64,000 bases of DNA from PZPK01 sp965230795 (GTDB taxonomy: Bacteria; Pseudomonadota; Gammaproteobacteria; Pseudomonadales; Oleiphilaceae), in contig OZ246020.1 in assembly GCA_965230795.1 (NCBI GenBank), forward strand, positions 2,418,001-2,482,000, given 5' to 3'. Below the pieces are notes generated by a model. It was given only the letters and a program-made list of their open reading frames with translations, searched no databases and was not told the origin of the DNA. The translations under genes were made by a program, and so were the position numbers. Every line of letters starts with the position of its first letter. Positions within the stretch are counted from its first letter, which is position 1. This document shows, piece after piece, positions 53,834 through 61,362 of this stretch.

Positions 53834-56752
53834 ATGAAAATATCCACTGCACACAAACTCTTTACCGCAGCGTTTCTTGTTCTGGTCGGTATTACCGGAT
53901 TACTGATTTATCAGGCATCCCAATATCAGGATCGCATCGCGCTATATGAAAAGCAGCGCCATGACCTGTCACAGTTAGCACAGGAGCTGTTACAAAGTTC
54001 TGACTCGCTGACGCGCATGGCTCGAAGTTATGCAGCGACGGGAGATCCCACATACAAACAGTTTTATTTCGACATCCTCGCCATCCGTAACGGTGAACTG
54101 GGTCGTCCCTCTAACTATGGCCCCGCATTCTGGTGGCTGCATGATGCGCGTCGTCAACAGAACCTCGAACGCGATGCGCCAATTGCCCTACAACAACTAA
54201 TGCTTGAATCGGGTATGACTGAACAGGAACTCGCCCTCCTGAAAAAAGCGCAAGCCAATTCTGACCATCTGGTCCGACTGGAACGCCAGGCTTTTGCTGC
54301 TCTGGAAGGGTTTTACGATGACGGCAGTGGAAACTTTATCCGTCCCGGAAGACCCAACCCAACACTGGCTCTTGAGCTCTTATACGGTGAACCCTACCGA
54401 ATTGAAAAATTGCTTATCATGAGCCCCATTTCGGAGTTCCTCACCCTGCTGGATCAGCGCACAGAGTTCGAGTTGCGTGATGTGAATCGTCAGTTAACCG
54501 TTTTAATTCAGATAGCCGGATTAATGGTGTTGATTACCTTCTTTCTGGTGATCGGCTTTATGAGCTATTCCAACCGACAGCTTCTGGATCCCATTCGCCG
54601 GCTCGGAGAGCAGATCAGGCAGATAGCCGGGGGCAATATGTCTTCCCGCAATCAAATCGACACACAAAATGAACTGGCCGAACTGGGATCCAGTTTCAAC
54701 CAGATGGCCAGCGATATAGAGGAAGAGCTGACCCACAGCCAGGAGCTTGAACAGTCCCTTAGCGACAAAGTGATGGAGCTCAGCAAGGCCAAGCAGGAGG
54801 CGGAGTCTGCCAGCCAGGCCAAGTCTGATTTCGTTGCCAACATGAGCCACGAAATCAGAACCCCGATGAACGGCATTATCGGCATGACCGAACTGGCACT
54901 CGGTACCGAATTAACAGCACAACAGTCTGACTATTTGCATAAAATCAATCACTCAGCCAAATCCCTGCTGACAATCGTCAATGACATTCTGGATTTTTCC
55001 AAGATCGAGTCCGGGCGGCTGGAACTGGAGTCCATTGACTTTAATCTCGATGAAGTGTTCTCCAATGTGGTGAACCTCGTTGGGCACCAGGCCGCCGAAA
55101 AGCATCTTGAACTGATTATTCATCGCGACCCCAACACTCCCAACCGGTTACGCGGCGACCCCCACCGTTTACAACAGATTCTGATCAATATGGCGACCAA
55201 TGCCATCAAATTCACAGATACTGGCCACGTACTGCTTGAAGTCAAACAGATTAACGACAAGCAGCTGGAATTTGCTGTCCAGGACACCGGGATTGGTATG
55301 TCCGAAGACAGTATGAGTCGATTGTTCAAGGCCTTCTCTCAGGGCGACACCTCGACGACGCGTCGCTTCGGCGGCACGGGATTGGGACTGGTGATCTGCA
55401 AACGTCTGGTGTCGATGATGCGTGGCCGCATTCAGGTCGACAGCAAGTTGGGACTGGGCACGACTTTTACCTTTACGATTCCTTTTGAGAAAGCCAAACG
55501 CGAAACACCGCTGACAATCCATCACACCTTTGCGGACAAACGAGCGATTATTGTCGACGACAACCCGATTGTGGTTCAGGCTCTGGCGGAAACCGTCGAG
55601 TCTTTCGGCATGGAAACCTTCAAGGCTCACGGAGGCCAGGATGCCATCAGATGCGTCCAGCAGGCCTTTGAGGACGGCAAGCCAATCGATCTGGTATTCG
55701 TCGACTGGAAAATGCCTGATATCGACGGATTCGAATTGATCGAACGCCTGCGAAAAGTGGATCAGCACGGCCATCTGACCTTTGTTATGGTCACGGGCTA
55801 TGACCGCGATGAAGTACATCAACAACTTGCCAGAATCAGACCCGAGGGATTCCTGCTGAAGCCGGTCACGCCTTCAATGTTGTTAAACGTCATTAACGAG
55901 GCGCTTGAGTCGAAATCCGGTATTACGCCTTTGATTCCCAAACATAGGGAGGTTACAGAGCCGCTTAAAGGATACCGGATTATCGTGGCCGAAGATCATG
56001 AGATTAACCAGCAGATCGCCAGAGAACTGCTTGAATCCGCCGGAGCCTCCGTCAAAGTTTGCGACAATGGACGCAAGTTGATTACCAGTCTTCTGGAAGA
56101 CGACAACTATGACCTGATACTCATGGACGTACAGATGCCTGAAATGGATGGTCATGAGGCTACTCGCATTATTCGGGCAGACGACAACCTCAAGCACTTA
56201 CCCGTTGTTGCCATGACAGCCCACGCAATGGCTGAGGACAAGGCGAAGTGCCTGGCCATGGGGATGAATGATCATCTCGCCAAGCCCTTAAATTCGGAAT
56301 TGCTGGTCAAGACGGCATTGTGCTGGATCGAGGGAAAAAATGGAAAAAATCAGGAAGCGGCTACTGGTACTTCTCCGGTAGCAGAAAACACCGGGCGCAA
56401 AGACAACAAAGCCATCGATTTCGAGGCAGCAATAAAACGGCTGGGAGGCAAACGGGAACTGCATGCACGAATGCTGGCATCCTTTACGGAATCCTATGTG
56501 GACTACCCGGACAAAATACTGGCTCTGATCAATCAGAATGACCTTTCCTCGGCTCGAGAGCTTAGCCATGGTCTCAAAGGTACTGCGGCAAGTATGGGAT
56601 GTTTTGAGCTATCCCAATTCGCAGCGAGACTTGAAGAATATTTCGCAGAGGGGGCGTCTGGCGAGAAAGCGGAAACGGAGGTACAGGTCAATCAACTGCA
56701 AAAGCTGATGAATGACGCACTTGACGCCGCAAACAGTTTTTTAAATACCTGA
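53834..56752 (+). CDS. Hybrid sensor histidine kinase with two receivers and HPt
   Basis: Domains over 972 residues: N-terminal membrane helix, periplasmic sensor (about 30-220), second helix, HAMP, HisKA (NMSHEIRTPMNGIIGM), ATPase (NMATNAIKF, DTGIGM, GGTGLGLVI), receiver 1 (VFVDWKMPDIDGFE), receiver 2 (LILMDVQMPEMDGHE) and a C-terminal HPt (ELSHGLKGTAASMG). All phosphorelay residues seem intact. The sensor is homologous to that of the receptor at 44606-46255: LTRMARSYAATGD and FDILAIRNG match closely. It is transcribed away from the che operon across a palindrome-bearing promoter region. Confidence 0.95.
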   Translation: MKISTAHKLFTAAFLVLVGITGLLIYQASQYQDRIALYEKQRHDLSQLAQELLQSSDSLTRMARSYAATGDPTYKQFYFDILAIRNGELGRPSNYGPAFWWLHDARRQQNLERDAPIALQQLMLESGMTEQELALLKKAQANSDHLVRLERQAFAALEGFYDDGSGNFIRPGRPNPTLALELLYGEPYRIEKLLIMSPISEFLTLLDQRTEFELRDVNRQLTVLIQIAGLMVLITFFLVIGFMSYSNRQLLDPIRRLGEQIRQIAGGNMSSRNQIDTQNELAELGSSFNQMASDIEEELTHSQELEQSLSDKVMELSKAKQEAESASQAKSDFVANMSHEIRTPMNGIIGMTELALGTELTAQQSDYLHKINHSAKSLLTIVNDILDFSKIESGRLELESIDFNLDEVFSNVVNLVGHQAAEKHLELIIHRDPNTPNRLRGDPHRLQQILINMATNAIKFTDTGHVLLEVKQINDKQLEFAVQDTGIGMSEDSMSRLFKAFSQGDTSTTRRFGGTGLGLVICKRLVSMMRGRIQVDSKLGLGTTFTFTIPFEKAKRETPLTIHHTFADKRAIIVDDNPIVVQALAETVESFGMETFKAHGGQDAIRCVQQAFEDGKPIDLVFVDWKMPDIDGFELIERLRKVDQHGHLTFVMVTGYDRDEVHQQLARIRPEGFLLKPVTPSMLLNVINEALESKSGITPLIPKHREVTEPLKGYRIIVAEDHEINQQIARELLESAGASVKVCDNGRKLITSLLEDDNYDLILMDVQMPEMDGHEATRIIRADDNLKHLPVVAMTAHAMAEDKAKCLAMGMNDHLAKPLNSELLVKTALCWIEGKNGKNQEAATGTSPVAENTGRKDNKAIDFEAAIKRLGGKRELHARMLASFTESYVDYPDKILALINQNDLSSARELSHGLKGTAASMGCFELSQFAARLEEYFAEGASGEKAETEVQVNQLQKLMNDALDAANSFLNT

Positions 56753-56945
56753 TCTCGCCACTTCGCCTATCTATATTCAATAATATGAGCCAACTATCCT
56801 TGCCCTTCGGGCCATCGCCGCGGTGCGCCGATGTTCTTTCGCGCTGACGCGCTCTAGTCGAACCACCGGGCTTCTCACCCTGGCAGGCAACATGGGAGCA
56901 AAAATGAAATTTCGGGAAATACTTACGATAGGGGAAGAAAGAAAA

Positions 56946-57036
56946 TGGCGGTGAGCCAGGGATTCGAACCCCGGGTGGGCTATTAACCCACGCTGGTTTT
57001 CAAGACCAGTGCTTTCAACCACTCAGCCAGCTCACC
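56946..57036 (-). tRNA. tRNA-Ser (anticodon UGA)
   Basis: Read on the minus strand, the acceptor arms GGTGAGC and GCTCACC pair perfectly, the anticodon stem CTGGT/ACCAG encloses CTTGAAA with anticodon TGA, and a long variable arm (GTGGGTTAATAGCCCAC) marks a class II tRNA. The T arm contains GGTTCGAATCC, discriminator G and an encoded CCA complete the 91 bases. Confidence 0.97.
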
Positions 57037-57247
57037 GCATTGTTGCCGTCGCCCCTTGGCGACAGCGGAGTGCATATTACCTGAATAAAATTGACTGTCA
57101 ACGGTAAAATATTAGCGATTACCGGTATCTGTATGACAGTCACATTACATATCAAATTCTCGTCATCACTTGTGTTGTATTTTCCCAATTCGTCATTATT
57201 ATTAGGGCGTAAGCTTTTGAATTACACTCTTATTATCGGAGCACACT

Positions 57248-57964
57248 ATGCAAGATAAACGGTTTCCACAATCCCAGGTGGCACACTCACATCAGGATGA
57301 ACTGAGTCAGGTCATGAATGCCAATGCGCAAGTCGCTTTGGGATCCGATGTGGCTTCGGTTCTTAAAAACACTTACATGCTGCTGGCTATGACGCTGGCG
57401 TTTTCCGCCTTCGTTGCTTATGTTGCGATGGCCATAAATGCACAGCCCGTAGGCCTGATCGTCACACTGGTCGGTTTTTATGGTCTCTTGTTTGGCATTC
57501 ACAAAACCCAGAACAGTGGAATGGGTCTGGTTCTGACCTTTGCCCTCACCGGCTTTATGGGCTATACCCTGGGTCCGATTCTTGGCATGTTCATGGGTGC
57601 TGGCGCGGGTCACGTTGTCGCTAACGCACTCGGTCTGACAGCTTTTGTCTTTTTCGGTCTGTCAGCTTACGCACTAATCACGCGCAAAGACTTTAGCTTC
57701 CTGGCCGGAGCCATTACTGCCGGCTTTTTCGTGCTGATTGGCGCCATGATTATCGGATTGTTCACCAGCATTCCCGGTTTGCAGCTGACCATCTCCGCTG
57801 GCTTCGTGCTGTTCTCATCACTGGTTATCCTTTACCAGACGAGCGCGATCATCCATGGCGGCGAGACCAACTATATTATGGCGACAGTGACTTTGTTCGT
57901 ATCCATTTACAACCTGTTCCTGAGCCTGCTGCAACTGCTGATGGCTTTCAGCGGCGAAGATTAA
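57248..57964 (+). CDS. yccA: YccA-like Bax inhibitor-1/TMBIM family membrane protein
   Basis: The 238-residue protein has a polar N-terminus and seven hydrophobic segments. It has the BI-1 family features NTYMLLAMTLAFSAFVAY near the start and a C-terminal INLFLSLLQLL-like end (YNLFLSLLQLLMAFSGED). In E. coli YccA interacts with the FtsH protease. Its place next to tus genes matches a common gammaproteobacterial order. A terminator follows directly. Confidence 0.92.
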   Translation: MQDKRFPQSQVAHSHQDELSQVMNANAQVALGSDVASVLKNTYMLLAMTLAFSAFVAYVAMAINAQPVGLIVTLVGFYGLLFGIHKTQNSGMGLVLTFALTGFMGYTLGPILGMFMGAGAGHVVANALGLTAFVFFGLSAYALITRKDFSFLAGAITAGFFVLIGAMIIGLFTSIPGLQLTISAGFVLFSSLVILYQTSAIIHGGETNYIMATVTLFVSIYNLFLSLLQLLMAFSGED

Positions 57965-57994
57965 TCGCAGCGTAAGTAATATAATGCTCTCCTG

Positions 57995-58019
57995 GCCCTG
58001 CCCTTTGGCGGGGCTTTTT
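57995..58019 (+). terminator. Rho-independent terminator after yccA
   Basis: GCCCTGCC (57995-58002) pairs with GGCGGGGC (58007-58014) through one G-T wobble around a CTTT loop, followed at once by a T-run. It ends the yccA transcript, although it also lies just before tusD, so the tus operon may have its own promoter or use read-through. Confidence 0.85.
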
Positions 58020-58035
58020 GTTTTTGGATGAATTT

Positions 58036-58428
58036 ATGAAGTTCTCGGTATTGGTTCTCGGTGCGCCTTTCAACCATCAGGCTTCGTATTCGGCATACCG
58101 CTTTTGTCAGGCACTCTTGGAGAGTGAACATACGCTGCATCGGGTCTTTTTTTATCAGGACGGGGTTCATAACAGCAGCGCGCTGGCGACACCGCCTCAA
58201 GATGAAAAAAACCTGTATCAGGCCTGGCAAACGCTTCAGAAGCAATACGATCTGGACCTGGTGAGCTGTATCGCCGCCGCGGCCCGACGAGGAATCGTCA
58301 ACAAATCGGAAGCCGAGCGCCACAATGTTGATCACCATAATCTGGCAAAAGGCTTCGAATTGAGCGGCCTGGGACAAATGGTAGAGGCTATCAATCAATC
58401 AGACAGAGTGATCACTTTTGGCCGATAG
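58036..58428 (+). CDS. tusD: Sulfur relay protein TusD/DsrE
   Basis: TusD is the sulfur-carrying subunit of the TusBCD complex, which hands persulfide sulfur on to TusE for 2-thiouridine formation in tRNA. The 130-residue product begins MKFSVLVLGAPFNHQ and contains the active Cys in LVSCIAAAARRGIV. The ATG at 58036 matches the family N-terminus. It is followed by tusC with one base between. Confidence 0.95.
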   Translation: MKFSVLVLGAPFNHQASYSAYRFCQALLESEHTLHRVFFYQDGVHNSSALATPPQDEKNLYQAWQTLQKQYDLDLVSCIAAAARRGIVNKSEAERHNVDHHNLAKGFELSGLGQMVEAINQSDRVITFGR

Positions 58429-58429
58429 C

Positions 58430-58798
58430 ATGAATACTCAGGAAAATTTAACCTTGATCGTCTGCCGGAGCGGTCCCTACGGTACAGCCGATGCAAAAGA
58501 AGGGATCGACCTGGTGTTGGCTCTTGCCACTTTTGAACAACCGGTTGCCCTGCTGTTCAGGGGTGACGCCTGCTACCAGCTCATGACCAGACAACAAAGC
58601 GAGGCGATTGAAAGTAAAGCGCTGGATCGCATGCTCAATGCATTGCCCATTTACGGCGTAGACGCACTCTACGTGGAACAAGCCGCCTGTGAGCTCAGGC
58701 ACCTCAGGCTTGACGACTTGTCTCAGCAATTCAAAGCTCTGTCCGGTGAAGAAGTAAACCAGCTCTATCAACGTGCTAAAACCGTCCTTCATTTTTAG
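58430..58798 (+). CDS. tusC: Sulfur relay protein TusC/DsrF
   Basis: TusC is a DsrE-fold subunit of TusBCD. The product of about 122 residues shows the conserved opening LTLIVCRSGPYGTADAKEG and the later YVEQAA segment. The ATG at 58430 is used; a TTG at 58418 overlapping tusD is less likely. Confidence 0.94.
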   Translation: MNTQENLTLIVCRSGPYGTADAKEGIDLVLALATFEQPVALLFRGDACYQLMTRQQSEAIESKALDRMLNALPIYGVDALYVEQAACELRHLRLDDLSQQFKALSGEEVNQLYQRAKTVLHF

Positions 58799-58807
58799 TG
58801 ATATCCG

Positions 58808-59116
58808 ATGTCAACCAGAACCTTGCATACCATCAATAAAACCAGCGCTCATCTGCAATTAAACGCAGAACTCGCCACAGCGCTCTCCTCCGACGATGCC
58901 ATTCTTCTAATCGAAGATGGCGTCTATCAGATGATGGATTTGCATGTCGCTCCTGAGGGACACTGGTCTCGAAAATGCGGTACTATCTACGCACTGAAGG
59001 ATGATGTTTGTGCTCGTGGCATCGAGCCATCACAGTCCGAAACGGTCACTCTTGCCAGTTACGCTGATTACGTAGCGCTGTGTGCAGCCTATGACAAAGT
59101 GATTAACTGGTACTAG
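58808..59116 (+). CDS. tusB: Sulfur relay protein TusB/DsrH
   Basis: TusB is the third subunit of TusBCD. The 102-residue product contains LHTINKTSAH near the start and AILLIEDGVYQMMD, typical of DsrH. It follows tusC by nine bases. Confidence 0.92.
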   Translation: MSTRTLHTINKTSAHLQLNAELATALSSDDAILLIEDGVYQMMDLHVAPEGHWSRKCGTIYALKDDVCARGIEPSQSETVTLASYADYVALCAAYDKVINWY

Positions 59117-59148
59117 CCGCCGTCAAACGCTTCAATACGACGAATACC

Positions 59149-59469
59149 ATGCGCAATTCTTTGCCTGAACGAGACCCCCAGGGATTCCTGCTGGATTTGG
59201 ATCAATGGTCCGAATCCGTAGCAAAAGTGATCGCTGAGGAAGAAGGCATCCAGCTGGAGGCCGCTCATTGGGAAATAATCTTTCTCCTGCGCGACTTTTA
59301 TCATACTTATGGGCTGTCGCCTGCTATGCGCATTCTGGTGAAAACCGTAAAAGAAAAGCTTGGGGAAGATAAAGGAAATAGCATCTACCTGCTCGGACTG
59401 TTTCCCGGCAGCCCCGCGAAGCTTGCCAGCAAAATCGCCGGCCTACCGAAACCCACCAACTGTTTATAG
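59149..59469 (+). CDS. tusE: Sulfur relay protein TusE (DsrC family)
   Basis: TusE accepts sulfur from TusD and passes it to MnmA on tRNA. The 106-residue product has the family pattern DPQGFLLDLDQWSE and HWEIIFLLRDFYHTYGLSPA and ends PKPTNCL, with the essential penultimate Cys. The second C-terminal Cys of dissimilatory DsrC (ten residues earlier) is missing, which supports a tRNA-thiolation role. Confidence 0.95.
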   Translation: MRNSLPERDPQGFLLDLDQWSESVAKVIAEEEGIQLEAAHWEIIFLLRDFYHTYGLSPAMRILVKTVKEKLGEDKGNSIYLLGLFPGSPAKLASKIAGLPKPTNCL

Positions 59470-59478
59470 CGAAAATTT

Positions 59479-60489
59479 ATGACCCAAAGCACTCATCAAG
59501 GTCGACAGGAACACCCCTTTGCGGCGTATGTACGCATTCTTGGAAAAGGCAAAAAAGGTACGCGCTCCCTAAATGAGACTGAAGCCTATGATGCCATGTC
59601 GATGATCCTTAAAAACGAAGTCGAAGATCTCCAGCTGGGTGCGTTTTTAATGCTGATGCGAGTCAAAGAAGAATCACCTGAAGAGCTGGCCGGATTCATA
59701 AACGCTGTAAAAGATCAGTCCGGCGCCCCGAATGATCTGATGGTTGACCTCGATTGGTCGTCTTATGCAGGCAAGCGACGCCACCTGCCCTGGTTTGTTT
59801 TTTCCATCATTCTGCTGGCCGATGCGGGCTATCGAATATTCATTCATGGTGCCAGCGGCCATACCAGCAATCGCATGTACACGGAAGACCTGTTTGAGTC
59901 ATTAAAATTGCCGGTCAGTCATCATTGGGACGAAGCCCGGACGCAGCTCAACAATGCTAACTTTACCTATATGCCGCTGCGATACATCAACGCGCGCCTG
60001 GAGGAAATGATTAACATGCGCCCCATTCTCGGGCTGCGCTCCCCTGTTCATTCCTTGTCCAGACTGATCAATCCCCTCAATGCCCGGGTCGTTTTACAAG
60101 GCATCTTTCATCCGCCATACAGCGGGTTACACCAGAAAGCCGCCAAGTTACTCAACTATCCGAGTGTCGCAGTAATCAAGGGCGAAGGCGGTGAAATTGA
60201 GCGCAACCCGGACAATGACATGACCGTCTATTCCTGCCGAAACGGTGCGCTGGATGAGGAAACCTGGCCCGCCATGTTTCCCCGTCGCCATGTTAAAGCT
60301 CAGGAAATGAGCCCTGAGTACATGCAGAAACTCTGGCAGGGTGAGCTTGAAGATGAATACGCCTGGGGAGCCATCACCAGCACCACTGCGCTGGCATTGC
60401 GTGAATTAGCACCGGAACTTTCCCAGGAAGCGGCCCTTCAGAAGGCGGACACCATGTGGAAGGAGCGGGATTTACATCGTTTTGCTTAA
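59479..60489 (+). CDS. TrpD-like (YbiB/TrpD2) phosphoribosyltransferase-fold protein
   Basis: The 336-residue protein has the anthranilate phosphoribosyltransferase fold: an N-terminal helical domain (NEVEDLQLGAFLMLMRVKEES) and a GASGHTSNR loop in place of the canonical GTGGD site of TrpD. The altered loop marks the TrpD2/YbiB group, some of which bind nucleic acids, so tryptophan synthesis is unlikely. It follows tusE by nine bases and is the last gene before a terminator. Confidence 0.88.
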   Translation: MTQSTHQGRQEHPFAAYVRILGKGKKGTRSLNETEAYDAMSMILKNEVEDLQLGAFLMLMRVKEESPEELAGFINAVKDQSGAPNDLMVDLDWSSYAGKRRHLPWFVFSIILLADAGYRIFIHGASGHTSNRMYTEDLFESLKLPVSHHWDEARTQLNNANFTYMPLRYINARLEEMINMRPILGLRSPVHSLSRLINPLNARVVLQGIFHPPYSGLHQKAAKLLNYPSVAVIKGEGGEIERNPDNDMTVYSCRNGALDEETWPAMFPRRHVKAQEMSPEYMQKLWQGELEDEYAWGAITSTTALALRELAPELSQEAALQKADTMWKERDLHRFA

Positions 60490-60504
60490 GTTCTGAGCGC
60501 TACA

Positions 60505-60532
60505 AAAAAGGCATCCAACTGGATGCCTTTTT
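60505..60532. terminator. Bidirectional rho-independent terminator
   Basis: AAAAAGGCATCC (60505-60516) pairs with GGATGCCTTTTT (60521-60532) around AACT, with A- and T-tracts in the stem. It lies between the convergent tus/TrpD2 transcript and nfuA and probably serves both. Confidence 0.92.
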
Positions 60533-60555
60533 CAATATCGCTTTTTGAAATCTCA

Positions 60556-61137
60556 CTATTTGTAATAGGCGTTTTCGGTGACCGTATGGTCGGTGGCATC
60601 TTTAACCCCTGTGAGATCAGGGATCACTTCCAGTAAGCGTTTTTCAACACCATCTTTCAGGGTAATGGAGACCGCACTACAGCCCTGGCAACCGCCACCG
60701 AAACGCAACACGGCCACCTTGTCTTCAGTGAGCTCAACCAGAGAAACCTCACCGCCGTGGCTGGCCAGACCGGGGTTGATGTCTGTGACCAGAATATAAT
60801 TGATCTTGTCTTCCAACGAAGAATTTTCATCGATCTTGGGCATTTTGGCATTTGGCGCCTTTATGGTCAGCTGGCCACCCATTTTCTCTTCCGAGTAATC
60901 GACAAAGGCTTCGTCCAGAAAGGGAATGCTTTTTTTCTCGATGTACAGCTTAAAACCGGTCAACTGAACAATTTCATCATCTTCGACAATGTCTTCTGGC
61001 TGACAATAAGCCAGGCAGGTTTCGGCGAACTTGGTACCGGGCTGCGTCACGAACATTCGAACTCCCATACCGTCGACTTCCTGGTTTGTTACCAACTGGG
61101 AGAGATACGATTGCGCAGATTCTGAAACGGTTACCAT
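60556..61137 (-). CDS. nfuA: Fe-S cluster carrier protein NfuA
   Basis: NfuA delivers [4Fe-4S] clusters to target enzymes. The 193-residue product has a degenerate A-type N-terminal domain (VRMFVTQPGTKFAETCLAYC) and a C-terminal Nfu domain with the cluster motif GGCQGCSAVS, Cys150 and Cys153. The start at 61137 gives MVTVSESAQSYL, matching the family; an upstream extension is not homologous. It diverges from metH. Confidence 0.96.
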   Translation of the reverse strand: MVTVSESAQSYLSQLVTNQEVDGMGVRMFVTQPGTKFAETCLAYCQPEDIVEDDEIVQLTGFKLYIEKKSIPFLDEAFVDYSEEKMGGQLTIKAPNAKMPKIDENSSLEDKINYILVTDINPGLASHGGEVSLVELTEDKVAVLRFGGGCQGCSAVSITLKDGVEKRLLEVIPDLTGVKDATDHTVTENAYYK

Positions 61138-61261
61138 AATCCAGTGATACCTTGCGTAGTTAAAATTGAGGAGCACATTCTATGCCTTTTCCGCAACGGG
61201 ATAAAGCCCTAGTGATTTACTCAGGTATCACTCCGCATGCAGAAAAAATCGCATCGAAAAC

Positions 61262-61305
61262 ATCTATATCAAAATATTTCAATATAGATTCAAATGAGGT
61301 ATGAT
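61262..61305 (+). promoter_or_regulatory. Inverted repeat and -10 element upstream of metH
   Basis: ATCTATAT (61262-61269) and ATATAGAT (61282-61289) form a perfect 8-bp inverted repeat with a 12-base spacer, followed by a TATGAT -10 element at 61300-61305. The repeat could be an operator for metH or nfuA. It does not match the MetR or MetJ consensus. Confidence 0.45.
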
Positions 61306-61362
61306 GCCCGCCCTTGCACTACCAGACCATTCTAATTGACTCGAAGACAGGTAAATCAGCGA

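Noticed and set aside
59149..59469. Dissimilatory sulfite reductase DsrC
   Set aside because: Only the penultimate Cys is present and no dsrAB genes are seen. The tusDCB neighbours indicate tRNA thiolation.
61138..61362. SAM or cobalamin riboswitch before metH
   Set aside because: The leader after the likely promoter is only about 50 bases, too short for either class, and no conserved core is visible.
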